Of a DNA stretch of 13,147 nt, positions 5,945-12,196 are shown piece by piece. The DNA lies in contig JBBQZL010000057.1 of the NCBI GenBank assembly GCA_038207745.1, positions 1-13,147 on the forward strand, in the 5' to 3' direction. The position numbers and the translations under genes were made by a program. Numbering within the stretch: position 1 is the first letter of the stretch; every line of letters begins with the position of its first letter. Origin of the DNA: JBBQZL01 sp038207745 (GTDB lineage Bacteria > Actinomycetota > Thermoleophilia > Solirubrobacterales > 70-9). The notes beneath the pieces were generated by a model, which was given only the letters and a program-made list of their open reading frames with translations, ran no database searches and was not told where the DNA came from.

Positions 5945-6535
5945 TCAGCGAGCGGCCTTGTGCGGAATCCTCTTGACGAACCTGACCACCGGTGCGGGGT
6001 CCACAGGGTGAAATTTCTCCTCGACGAATGTGCCGGCTTTAAGGCCCGGTGGCAACGGCCTCCGCAGGCGATGACCTTGAGGACAGAAACCGGGGGGGCA
6101 GAGCTCGGTCGCGGCCTCCATCACGTGCAATCGATAGGCGCCGCCGAAGACCCTGAAGATGCTGTTCGGCTGTTCTGAGGCGGTCGGCAGGGTCTGAACA
6201 TCGGGCTGGGTGCCGGTCAGGATTGCCGGGACCGCGCGTCCAGTGAAGTCCGCAACCGTGCTGTGATTCGGATACCAGGTGGATGATCTGGCCATCGCGG
6301 CGAACCCGGGGAACCGCCGGGCGTTGATTCCACCCCTGCGGTTCATCAACGTCGCGGTCGGCAGCTCATCGAGGATCAGCATCACCACCGGCGTGTGGCC
6401 GGGCACCTTTGAACGGGCCGACCGGGCCGCCCCCGGGGTGGGCGACGAAGCGGTCGACGTGGCAAGCCCGCCGACAACGAGCAGCAGGACCAGGATGCCG
6501 GTCGGAAAGCGTTTCATCGAATCGGACAAGATCAT
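5945..6535 (-). CDS. N-terminal fragment of the sulfatase-like hydrolase
   Basis: This fragment has 196 residues. A signal peptide or anchor occupies about 9-30 (KRFPTGILVLLLVVGGLATS). The first strand of the catalytic core follows, VVMLILDELP, with metal-ligand candidate D56. Then come RRGGINARRFPGFAAMARSSTWY and NHSTVADFTGRAVPAILTG, where T93 or T98 is the likely position of the nucleophile typical of the superfamily. C146 and C151 may pair. The frame ends in KRIPHKAAR and TGA. Alone it lacks the ADHG metal site and would be inactive. Confidence 0.8.
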   Translation of the reverse strand: MILSDSMKRFPTGILVLLLVVGGLATSTASSPTPGAARSARSKVPGHTPVVMLILDELPTATLMNRRGGINARRFPGFAAMARSSTWYPNHSTVADFTGRAVPAILTGTQPDVQTLPTASEQPNSIFRVFGGAYRLHVMEAATELCPPGFCPQGHRLRRPLPPGLKAGTFVEEKFHPVDPAPVVRFVKRIPHKAAR

Positions 6536-6864
6536 CAAGACCCTTCTGAGGCCTGCTCACCGGGCCAGCGACCGGTGACGTGCAGCGCCGCCATCCGGCT
6601 CGCACGTTCAGCCAGCCCCTTGACCACCCGGAAGATCATCCCTTCCAATGCCAGGGCAAACAACAATTTTACAACGCTGATCTGACGATCCCCGGGGTCC
6701 GGCGGCTCCTGATCGTCGATCAAGGCCCAGATTTGTTCAAACAATTTTCGCCCGATCAGCGCGGCGATCAGCCCCGTCACGATGCTTATCGGTGTGAAGA
6801 TCAGCTTGATCCGATTGATTCTCCCCCATGCCGGTGGGGCTCCATCGGTTAGATTCCAATACAT
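6535..6864 (-). CDS. DUF4235 membrane protein
   Basis: The product matches the actinobacterial DUF4235 pattern. A hydrophobic segment (IFTPISIVTGLIAALIGRKLFEQIW) is followed by DDQEPPDPGDRQ. Next come a second helix (VVKLLFALALEGMIFRVVKGLAERASR) and the ending LTGTWPGE-like HVTGRWPGE. The function of the family is unknown; it is a small membrane protein. The only canonical start is ATG 6864, with no Shine-Dalgarno, giving 109 residues and touching the divergent gene's ATG. Family members begin where this frame has ATC 6810 (IKLIFTP), and GGGGGAGA lies nine bases before that codon. A start at 6810 (91 residues) is therefore likely despite the rare codon. The stop overlaps the next start as TGATG. 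Confidence 0.85.
   Translation of the reverse strand: MYWNLTDGAPPAWGRINRIKLIFTPISIVTGLIAALIGRKLFEQIWALIDDQEPPDPGDRQISVVKLLFALALEGMIFRVVKGLAERASRMAALHVTGRWPGEQASEGS
6850..6855 (+). promoter_or_regulatory. Candidate -10 element for a leaderless metallophosphoesterase transcript
   Basis: TAGATT lies seven bases upstream of ATG 6863, a distance that would put the transcription start at or next to the start codon. No Shine-Dalgarno precedes that ATG, and no good -35 is visible. Leaderless mRNAs are common in actinobacteria. This is an inference from spacing only. Confidence 0.3.
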
Positions 6865-9055
6865 GGGGATGGGAGTGGGGAGAAGCGGGCATCACAATCA
6901 GCCGCATCGGCGACGCGGATTCGTCCTTGCCTGCGTGGTTTTGGCGTTGGGTATTGCAGCCGCGGTCGCCCAGGCAGCGACAACGGCGGACACCTTCAAC
7001 AAGACGACCGTGCAGCGGCGGATCATCGCCTCCCCGGGGGACGGATTCCAGCAATTGAAGTCTGGGCCTGGTGAGGCCTATGTGGTCAGGCAGGAGGATG
7101 TCGGCAAGGCAAAGAAGAGGCGAGCCGAACGGCGAACATCACTCGCGTACTTCGGGCAGCTTTCGGATTTCCAGCTCGCCGACGAGGAGAGCCCGGCCCG
7201 GGTCGAGTTCACGGACTCGATCAGCGAGACGTTCGGATCCGCCTTTCGGCCCTGGGAGCCGCTGGAGCCGCAGATAGACGACGCGATGATCCGGCAGATG
7301 AACTCATTTGCGAATGCCGGACCGGTCAAGGACGGCAGCGGTAGCGGACCGAAGATGGGTTTTGCAATCGACACCGGTGATTCCGCCGACAGCCAGCAGC
7401 TCAACGAGACCCAGTGGGTGAAGACGCTGCTCGAAGGCGGCAAGCTCGACCCGAACAGTGGCATTGACCCGACCGGCTACACAAGTGAACTCTGCCCGCC
7501 GTCCGGGGTTCCCGGCGCGGCCGAGGCGGCCCAGTACACCGGAGTCCAGGATTTCAACGACTACATCGAGGGTCCGAATCCCAGCTTCTACGATCCCAAC
7601 TCGCCGGCGGGGACCATCTACGGCGGCTTTCCCACCTACCCGGGCCTGATGAACCAGTCGGAAAAGAGCTTCACCGCAGCCGGCCTCAAGGTGCCGAGTT
7701 ACGTCACCTTCGGAAACCACGACGCACTTGTCCAGGGCAACGCCGCAGCGACGACCACATTCGAGAAGCTCGCGACCGGTTGCATCAAACCAATGGTCGC
7801 GACCTTCCCCGGCGGCAACAACATCTTCGGCGGTTTCACGGTCCAGAATGTTCTCGATCTCCACACACTGACACCGGATCAGACGATGCTGGTCCCGCCG
7901 GATCCGGCTCGTTCGTTTGTCTCCAAGAAGCAGTTCAAGCAGTCCTTCATCGACGGTGACCAGGCCGATGGTCACGGCTTCGGCAAGATCAGCCAGGCTG
8001 AGAACGCCGCCTCAAATGGCGCCGCCGGCTACTACAGCTTCAAGCCCAGGCCGGGGATCCGGATGATCTCGCTCGACACCGTCTCCGAAGGCGGCGTGAT
8101 CCTGGTCTCGTCGGAGGGAAACGTCGACGATCCCCAGTACAGGTGGCTCGAGAATCAACTCAAGGCGGCGACCAGAGCCGATGAGCTGGTGATCCTGTTC
8201 AGCCATCACGGAATCGACTCCCTCAACGCCAACGTCCCGGACGAGGTGGCGCCTGCCTGCACAGCGCCCGACGCCCACGGTCACGATGTCAACCCGGGTT
8301 GCGACCTCGACCCCCGGAGCTCGGAGCCGATCCACCTCGGCGCCGACATGGTTGCCCTGCTTCACAAGTATCCGCACGTCGTTGCCTGGATTGCAGGCCA
8401 CAGCCACGTAAATCGCGTCCAGCCCTATCCAGATGGCAAGGGCGGCGGTTTCTGGATGGTCAAGGTCGCCGCCGAGGCGGACTGGCCCCAGCAGGCGCGC
8501 CTGCTCCAGTTGTTCGACAATCAGGACGGCTCGCTCTCCCTTTTCGGAACGATCATCGACCACGCCAGCAACGCCACCGCGTCAGCCCCCGGGACCGCGG
8601 CGAGCGGACTCGACACCAAGGGCCTCGCCTCGATCGGAAGGACGTTGTCTTACAACGACCCTCAGGTCGGCGCCAAGAAGTGCGCGCCGGTCGCCTGTGG
8701 TGAGGGAACGACCCTGGACCGCAATGTCGAGCTGCTGATCACGGATCCGCGAAGAGGACCGGGTCCGCTGAAGAGCGGCCGCTGTGCCAACAAACAACTG
8801 GGGACGCCGAAGCGCGATGTCCTGCGGGGCACCAAACGCGGCGACCGGCTTCGCGGATTTGCAGGCCGGGATCTCCTTGTCGGCAGGGCGGGCAGGGACT
8901 GTCTCGACGGTGGCAGGGGCAACGATCGGATCCTTGCCCGTGGCGGAGGACGCGACAGTGTCGTCTGCGGAGCGGGCAACCGCGATGTCGCAGTTGTCGA
9001 TCGGCGCGACCGGGTTCGCGGCTGCGAGATCGTCCGTCTGCCGAAGAAGCGCTAG
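6863..9055 (+). CDS. Secreted metallophosphoesterase (PPA1498-type) with RTX-like C-terminal repeats
   Basis: This is a 730-residue exported calcineurin-like phosphoesterase. Residues 16-39 form the signal sequence (HRRRGFVLACVVLALGIAAAVAQA). RRGFVL resembles a twin-arginine motif, as reported for the PPA1498/TIGR03767 family. Metal-binding motifs are spread over a long domain with inserts, typical of that family: QLSDFQ (D102), IDTGDS (D170, D173), FGNHD (284-287), FSHHG (H448, H449) and AGHSH (H513, H515). Residues about 641-727 are a degenerate RTX-like region (LRGTKRGDRLRG, GRDLLVGRAGRDCLDGGRGND, then CG.G..DVAVVDRRDRVRGCE), a cap seen on exported Thermoleophilia proteins. It may bind calcium, although many Asp are replaced by Arg. 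Possible starts are ATG 6863, ATG 6869 and GTG 6875. The substrate (phosphodiester or nucleotide) is unknown. Confidence 0.93.
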   Translation: MGMGVGRSGHHNQPHRRRGFVLACVVLALGIAAAVAQAATTADTFNKTTVQRRIIASPGDGFQQLKSGPGEAYVVRQEDVGKAKKRRAERRTSLAYFGQLSDFQLADEESPARVEFTDSISETFGSAFRPWEPLEPQIDDAMIRQMNSFANAGPVKDGSGSGPKMGFAIDTGDSADSQQLNETQWVKTLLEGGKLDPNSGIDPTGYTSELCPPSGVPGAAEAAQYTGVQDFNDYIEGPNPSFYDPNSPAGTIYGGFPTYPGLMNQSEKSFTAAGLKVPSYVTFGNHDALVQGNAAATTTFEKLATGCIKPMVATFPGGNNIFGGFTVQNVLDLHTLTPDQTMLVPPDPARSFVSKKQFKQSFIDGDQADGHGFGKISQAENAASNGAAGYYSFKPRPGIRMISLDTVSEGGVILVSSEGNVDDPQYRWLENQLKAATRADELVILFSHHGIDSLNANVPDEVAPACTAPDAHGHDVNPGCDLDPRSSEPIHLGADMVALLHKYPHVVAWIAGHSHVNRVQPYPDGKGGGFWMVKVAAEADWPQQARLLQLFDNQDGSLSLFGTIIDHASNATASAPGTAASGLDTKGLASIGRTLSYNDPQVGAKKCAPVACGEGTTLDRNVELLITDPRRGPGPLKSGRCANKQLGTPKRDVLRGTKRGDRLRGFAGRDLLVGRAGRDCLDGGRGNDRILARGGGRDSVVCGAGNRDVAVVDRRDRVRGCEIVRLPKKR

Positions 9056-10002
9056 TTCTCGGCCTCAGGCGGATCAGCGTGTTCGAGTGCTCGGGCGCTC
9101 TCCTCGTCTGAAGTGCCGGCTGAGATCCGCCGGGAGCGCGCCATCTCCGAGTTGAGCACGGCCCCGAGCAGGATTGCCACGTTGCTGATCCACAGCCAGA
9201 CCAGCAGGACGATCACTCCCCCCAGGGCACCATAGGTCTTGTTGTAGGAGCCGAAGTTACCGACGTAGAAGGCAAATGCCGCCGAGGCGAGGATCCAGAT
9301 GCCGAGGGCGACGGTGCTGCCCACCGTCAGCCATCGAAAGCGGCCGGGATCCGCATTGGGCGAGATGTAATAGAGAGTCCCGACCATGAGGACGAAGACC
9401 ACCGCGAGCACGGGCCACTTGGCAATGTCCCAGATCGCAATTGCCGTGTCGCTCAGTCCGAGAGGGTCGGCCAGCTCCCGGATGACCGGGCCGGTCAGAA
9501 CCAGCGCGATCGCGATCAGGGCCAGCATCACGACCATTGCGAGCGCGATCAGGAACTGCAGCGGCCGGAGCTTCCAGAACGGCCGGTCCTCCTCGGCGCC
9601 GTAGATCAGGTTGGATGCCCGCATGAACGCCCCGATGTAGCCGGAGGCCGAGAATATGGCGACGGAGAGCCCGACAAAGAAGAGAACTCCCGACGCCCCG
9701 CGATTGGAGGTGATCGAATCGATCGGTGCCTGGAAGGTGTCGGTCGCAGCCTTCGGGCCGACGGCCGAGACGATCTCGGTGATCTTCAGGGTCGTCGCCT
9801 GCGGGTCACCAAAGATCCCGAGCAGGGAGACCAGCGAAATCAGCGCCGGAAACAGGGAGAGCAGACCGTAGTAGGTGAGCGCCGCCGCGCGGTCGGTCAT
9901 CTGGTCGTCGCGGAACCGTCTGACGGTCCGGGCAAGGATCGCGCGGACAGATGGATCGAGAGGTTCCTCTGCGCCTGCCCGGTCGTCTGCCTCAGGTGTC
10001 AT
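9052..10002 (-). CDS. YihY/BrkB-family inner membrane protein
   Basis: The product is 316 residues with six predicted membrane helices, as is usual for the YihY/virulence factor BrkB family (once called ribonuclease BN). The conserved N-terminal pattern DRAAALTYYGLLSLFPALI is present, as are NADPGRFRWLTVGS and YNKTYGALGGVIVLLVWLW near the last helices. The family may be transporters; the substrate is unknown. I prefer ATG 10002. TTG 10035 would add 11 residues, but its only ribosome-binding match (GAGG) is inside the hairpin at 10037-10059. The charged C-terminal tail ends at a stop that overlaps the stop of the convergent phosphoesterase. It is downstream of and co-directional with the dehydrogenase gene, with no obvious functional link. 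Confidence 0.92.
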   Translation of the reverse strand: MTPEADDRAGAEEPLDPSVRAILARTVRRFRDDQMTDRAAALTYYGLLSLFPALISLVSLLGIFGDPQATTLKITEIVSAVGPKAATDTFQAPIDSITSNRGASGVLFFVGLSVAIFSASGYIGAFMRASNLIYGAEEDRPFWKLRPLQFLIALAMVVMLALIAIALVLTGPVIRELADPLGLSDTAIAIWDIAKWPVLAVVFVLMVGTLYYISPNADPGRFRWLTVGSTVALGIWILASAAFAFYVGNFGSYNKTYGALGGVIVLLVWLWISNVAILLGAVLNSEMARSRRISAGTSDEESARALEHADPPEAEN

Positions 10003-10036
10003 CCCCCGGTTGTACCCGAGACGGGCCGCAGACAAC

Positions 10037-10059
10037 CGCCTCGTGGATTCCCCGAGGCG
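10037..10059 (-). terminator. Hairpin just after the aldehyde dehydrogenase stop
   Basis: A 7-bp stem (CGCCTCG with CGAGGCG) closes a nine-base loop, one base past the dehydrogenase TGA. No T-run follows. It may end the catabolic operon or reduce read-through into the BrkB gene. Confidence 0.4.
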
Positions 10060-10060
10060 A

Positions 10061-11461
10061 TCAGCCCGGTGAGGGGATGATCGTCATCGTCCGCGATGAG
10101 GTGAAGAACTCCCGCGCGGCACGCCCCTGTTCACGCGGCCCGAAGCTGGAATCACCCTCGCCGCCGAATGGCACGTGGAAGTCGACCCCTGGCGTGGGGG
10201 CGTTGATCCGCTGGAGCCCGGTGTCGATCTGAGATGAGATCGCTACCGCCCTCCCGAGGTCGGCCCCGTGGACCGAAGAGACCAACCCGAAGCGGGTTGC
10301 GTTGGCCGCCTCAATCGCCTCCGCTTCGCTGTAGACACGAATCAACGTCAACAGCGGGCCGAAGGTCTCCTCCTGATTGGCAGGGTCGAGAAGATCATCA
10401 ACCCGGAGCAGGGCCGGCGAGACAAGGTATCCGGACTCGTCACCCAGATCGGCCCGGGCGAGTTCTGCTGCGCCGTCACCAAGTGCCTGCTCGACCCGAT
10501 CCTCGAACTCGTCGACGGCGCTCTGGCTGATTAGCGGTCCGACGGTGACACCGTCTCCTGCCGGGTCTCCGACCTTCAGTGACCTGACCCGGCTGACGAG
10601 AGCCTCGGTCAGGACGTCGGCGACCGACTCGAGCACCACGACCCGGCGTGTTGCCGTGCACTTCTGCCCTGCGTAGCCCATCGCACCTGAGACGATTGCG
10701 TCCGCGGCGGCCTCGATGTTCGCGTCCTCGAGGACGACGGCGGGATTCTGGCCACCCATCTCGGCCTGCGCGGGCGCGCCGCGGCGCGCCATCCGTTCAG
10801 AGACCGCAAGCCCCACCTGGGTTGATCCGGTGAAGGTGACTGCGGCGATCCGGGGGTCGTCGAGCAGCTCCGCCGCGGTGGCCCCGGACATCGGCAGGTT
10901 GCCGAGCACGCCTGGCGGCAATGTCTCTTCGGCGCACTCGGACAGCAGGCATCCGACGGCAATCGCCGGGCTGGCGGGCTTGATCACGACCGTGTTGCCG
11001 TATGCAAGCGCGGGTGCCGACTTCCAGATCGGGATCGCAAGGGGAAAGTTCCAGGGACAGATCGCGAGCACGACGCCGAGTGGCTCGCGACGCACCGCAA
11101 CGCTGGCGCCGGGAACCGAGCCGGGGAAGAGCTCGCCCGATGGGTCGAGGGCGACCTGCGAGTAGAAGCGCAGGATCGCGGCTGCCCGTTTGACCTCGCC
11201 GATCGCCTCCGCCGTGGGCTTCCCGACCTCGCGAACCATCAACCGCACAAACTCATCGCTGCGCGCATCGATCGCAGCTGCCAGCGCAAGCAGCGCGTCC
11301 GATCTGCCGATCGCGCTCACTCTCCACTCTCGCTGCGCCTGCACAGCCAGATCGAGCGTCGCGGAGATCTCCGACCCGCTGGCCTCGCCGGTCTCGGCCA
11401 CGATGTCGTCCGGGTCGAAGGGATTGATGCTTCGGATCACCTCACCCTCACCGTCGGTCAT
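10061..11461 (-). CDS. NAD(P)-dependent aldehyde dehydrogenase, probably 2-oxoglutarate-semialdehyde type
   Basis: The product is 466 residues of the ALDH superfamily, oxidising an aldehyde to the acid with NAD(P)+. Visible hallmarks are PWNFPLAIP (N138), KPAS (K161, cofactor), FTGSTQVG (nucleotide loop), EMGGQNP (general base E234), GQKCTATRR (nucleophile C268) and EETFGPLL (E365). GQKCTATRR and the C-terminal VDFHVPFGGEGDSSFGPREQG are typical of 2-oxoglutarate semialdehyde dehydrogenases used in sugar-acid or pentose oxidation. A succinate-semialdehyde or other aldehyde substrate remains possible. The loop after LPPGVLGN is somewhat short. The ATG overlaps the regulator's stop (ATGA), so the two genes are translationally coupled. 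It is cytoplasmic. Confidence 0.92.
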   Translation of the reverse strand: MTDGEGEVIRSINPFDPDDIVAETGEASGSEISATLDLAVQAQREWRVSAIGRSDALLALAAAIDARSDEFVRLMVREVGKPTAEAIGEVKRAAAILRFYSQVALDPSGELFPGSVPGASVAVRREPLGVVLAICPWNFPLAIPIWKSAPALAYGNTVVIKPASPAIAVGCLLSECAEETLPPGVLGNLPMSGATAAELLDDPRIAAVTFTGSTQVGLAVSERMARRGAPAQAEMGGQNPAVVLEDANIEAAADAIVSGAMGYAGQKCTATRRVVVLESVADVLTEALVSRVRSLKVGDPAGDGVTVGPLISQSAVDEFEDRVEQALGDGAAELARADLGDESGYLVSPALLRVDDLLDPANQEETFGPLLTLIRVYSEAEAIEAANATRFGLVSSVHGADLGRAVAISSQIDTGLQRINAPTPGVDFHVPFGGEGDSSFGPREQGRAAREFFTSSRTMTIIPSPG

Positions 11462-12174
11462 CTTGATCCCACCACCAGCTTCTCCCAGCCGAGGCTGAGG
11501 TCGGAGTCCCGTCCCGCCTCCTGCTTGAGCAGCAGTGCCGACGTGTTGACCAGGTGGATCTTCATCGCCGACGCGGCCCGGTCGGCATCGCCCGCCTCGA
11601 GTGCCTCGAGGATTGCCGTGTGTTCTCCGACGATCGCTGCCAGCGACCTTGAACGCCCGACAGTCGAGACGCCGCGGGTCAGGATCAGGTCTCGCAGCGA
11701 GTCCACATAGGTCGCGAGACGAGCATTGCCCGATGCCTGATTGATCAACTCGTGAAAGCGGCGGTCGTGCTGCATCGCGGTGACCTCGTCACCGGCCTCG
11801 GCGGCCTCGATCATCGACGCCAGCTCTTCGCGGAGCGACTCGATCGTCTCCGGCCTGATCCGCTCGGCGGCACGGTAGGTCGCCGGGACCTCGAGCAGGA
11901 TCCTCAGCGCCAGGATCTCCTCGAGCCCATGCACCGAGGTCTGGAGGATCCTCACCCCGCGATTGCGCTCGAACTCGACCATGCCGGCGCCGGCGAGATC
12001 GATCAGCGCCTCGCGCACAGGGGTCCGCGAGACCTTGAAGATGTCCGCGAGCGACTGCACCGAGTGCAGCGATCCAGGTGCAAGCTGACCATCGATGATC
12101 GCCGCCCGGATCGAGTCACGGGCGCGATCGGTGAGGTTCGGCTCCGCCTTGATCTCCTTCAGGGTTCCATCCAC
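11458..12174 (-). CDS. GntR-family transcriptional regulator, FadR/FCD subfamily
   Basis: The product is 238 residues. A winged helix-turn-helix spans about 15-78, with the GntR signature SLADIFKVSRTPVREALIDLAGAGMV. An all-helical FCD ligand-binding domain spans about 84-213. The FCD metal ligands are present at D137 and H141 (HDRRFH), H185 and H207, so a metal-assisted carboxylate effector such as a sugar acid is expected. The start is GTG 12174, 22 bp after the oxidoreductase stop, with a weak ribosome binding site. The location inside the operon suggests regulation of the neighbouring dehydrogenase genes, probably as a ligand-relieved repressor. The operator would lie upstream of the window's right edge. 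Confidence 0.93.
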   Translation of the reverse strand: MDGTLKEIKAEPNLTDRARDSIRAAIIDGQLAPGSLHSVQSLADIFKVSRTPVREALIDLAGAGMVEFERNRGVRILQTSVHGLEEILALRILLEVPATYRAAERIRPETIESLREELASMIEAAEAGDEVTAMQHDRRFHELINQASGNARLATYVDSLRDLILTRGVSTVGRSRSLAAIVGEHTAILEALEAGDADRAASAMKIHLVNTSALLLKQEAGRDSDLSLGWEKLVVGSR

Positions 12175-12196
12175 CGTGGGTGCCGGTTCTGCGGCG

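Larger units (their letters stand above)
4992..6535 (-). pseudogene. Sulfatase-like / alkaline-phosphatase-superfamily exported hydrolase, split by a frameshift
   Basis: Two adjacent minus-strand frames encode the two halves of one hydrolase. The first half stops at TGA 5945-5947. The second resumes in the -1 frame at SLTVLHAQLPHQPY, a segment that normally lies mid-protein. The total span is 1544 bases, one short of 515 codons, so one missing base explains the break. The junction lies at about 5942-5985. ATG 6535 is chosen because AGAAGGG stands five bases upstream, and it overlaps the stop of the DUF4235 gene (TGATG). The full product would be about 514 residues, membrane-anchored or secreted, hydrolysing a phosphate or sulfate ester or transferring phosphoglycerol-type groups. 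The substrate is unknown. Both halves are otherwise intact, so this is a recent mutation or a sequence error. Confidence 0.8.

Noticed and set aside
6824..6838. CCCCATGCCGGTGGGG hairpin in the divergent region as a riboswitch or operator
   Set aside because: It has only five or six base pairs including a wobble, and it overlaps the Shine-Dalgarno region of the DUF4235 gene. It is too weak to call.
7304..8563. Minus-strand open frames of 183 and 223 codons inside the phosphoesterase
   Set aside because: The plus strand carries all metallophosphoesterase motifs in order, so these are shadows.
12171..12179. CCACCGTGG palindrome over the GntR start codon as an autoregulatory operator
   Set aside because: It has only 4-bp arms and lies within coding and start-codon sequence. 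This is expected by chance in GC-rich DNA.
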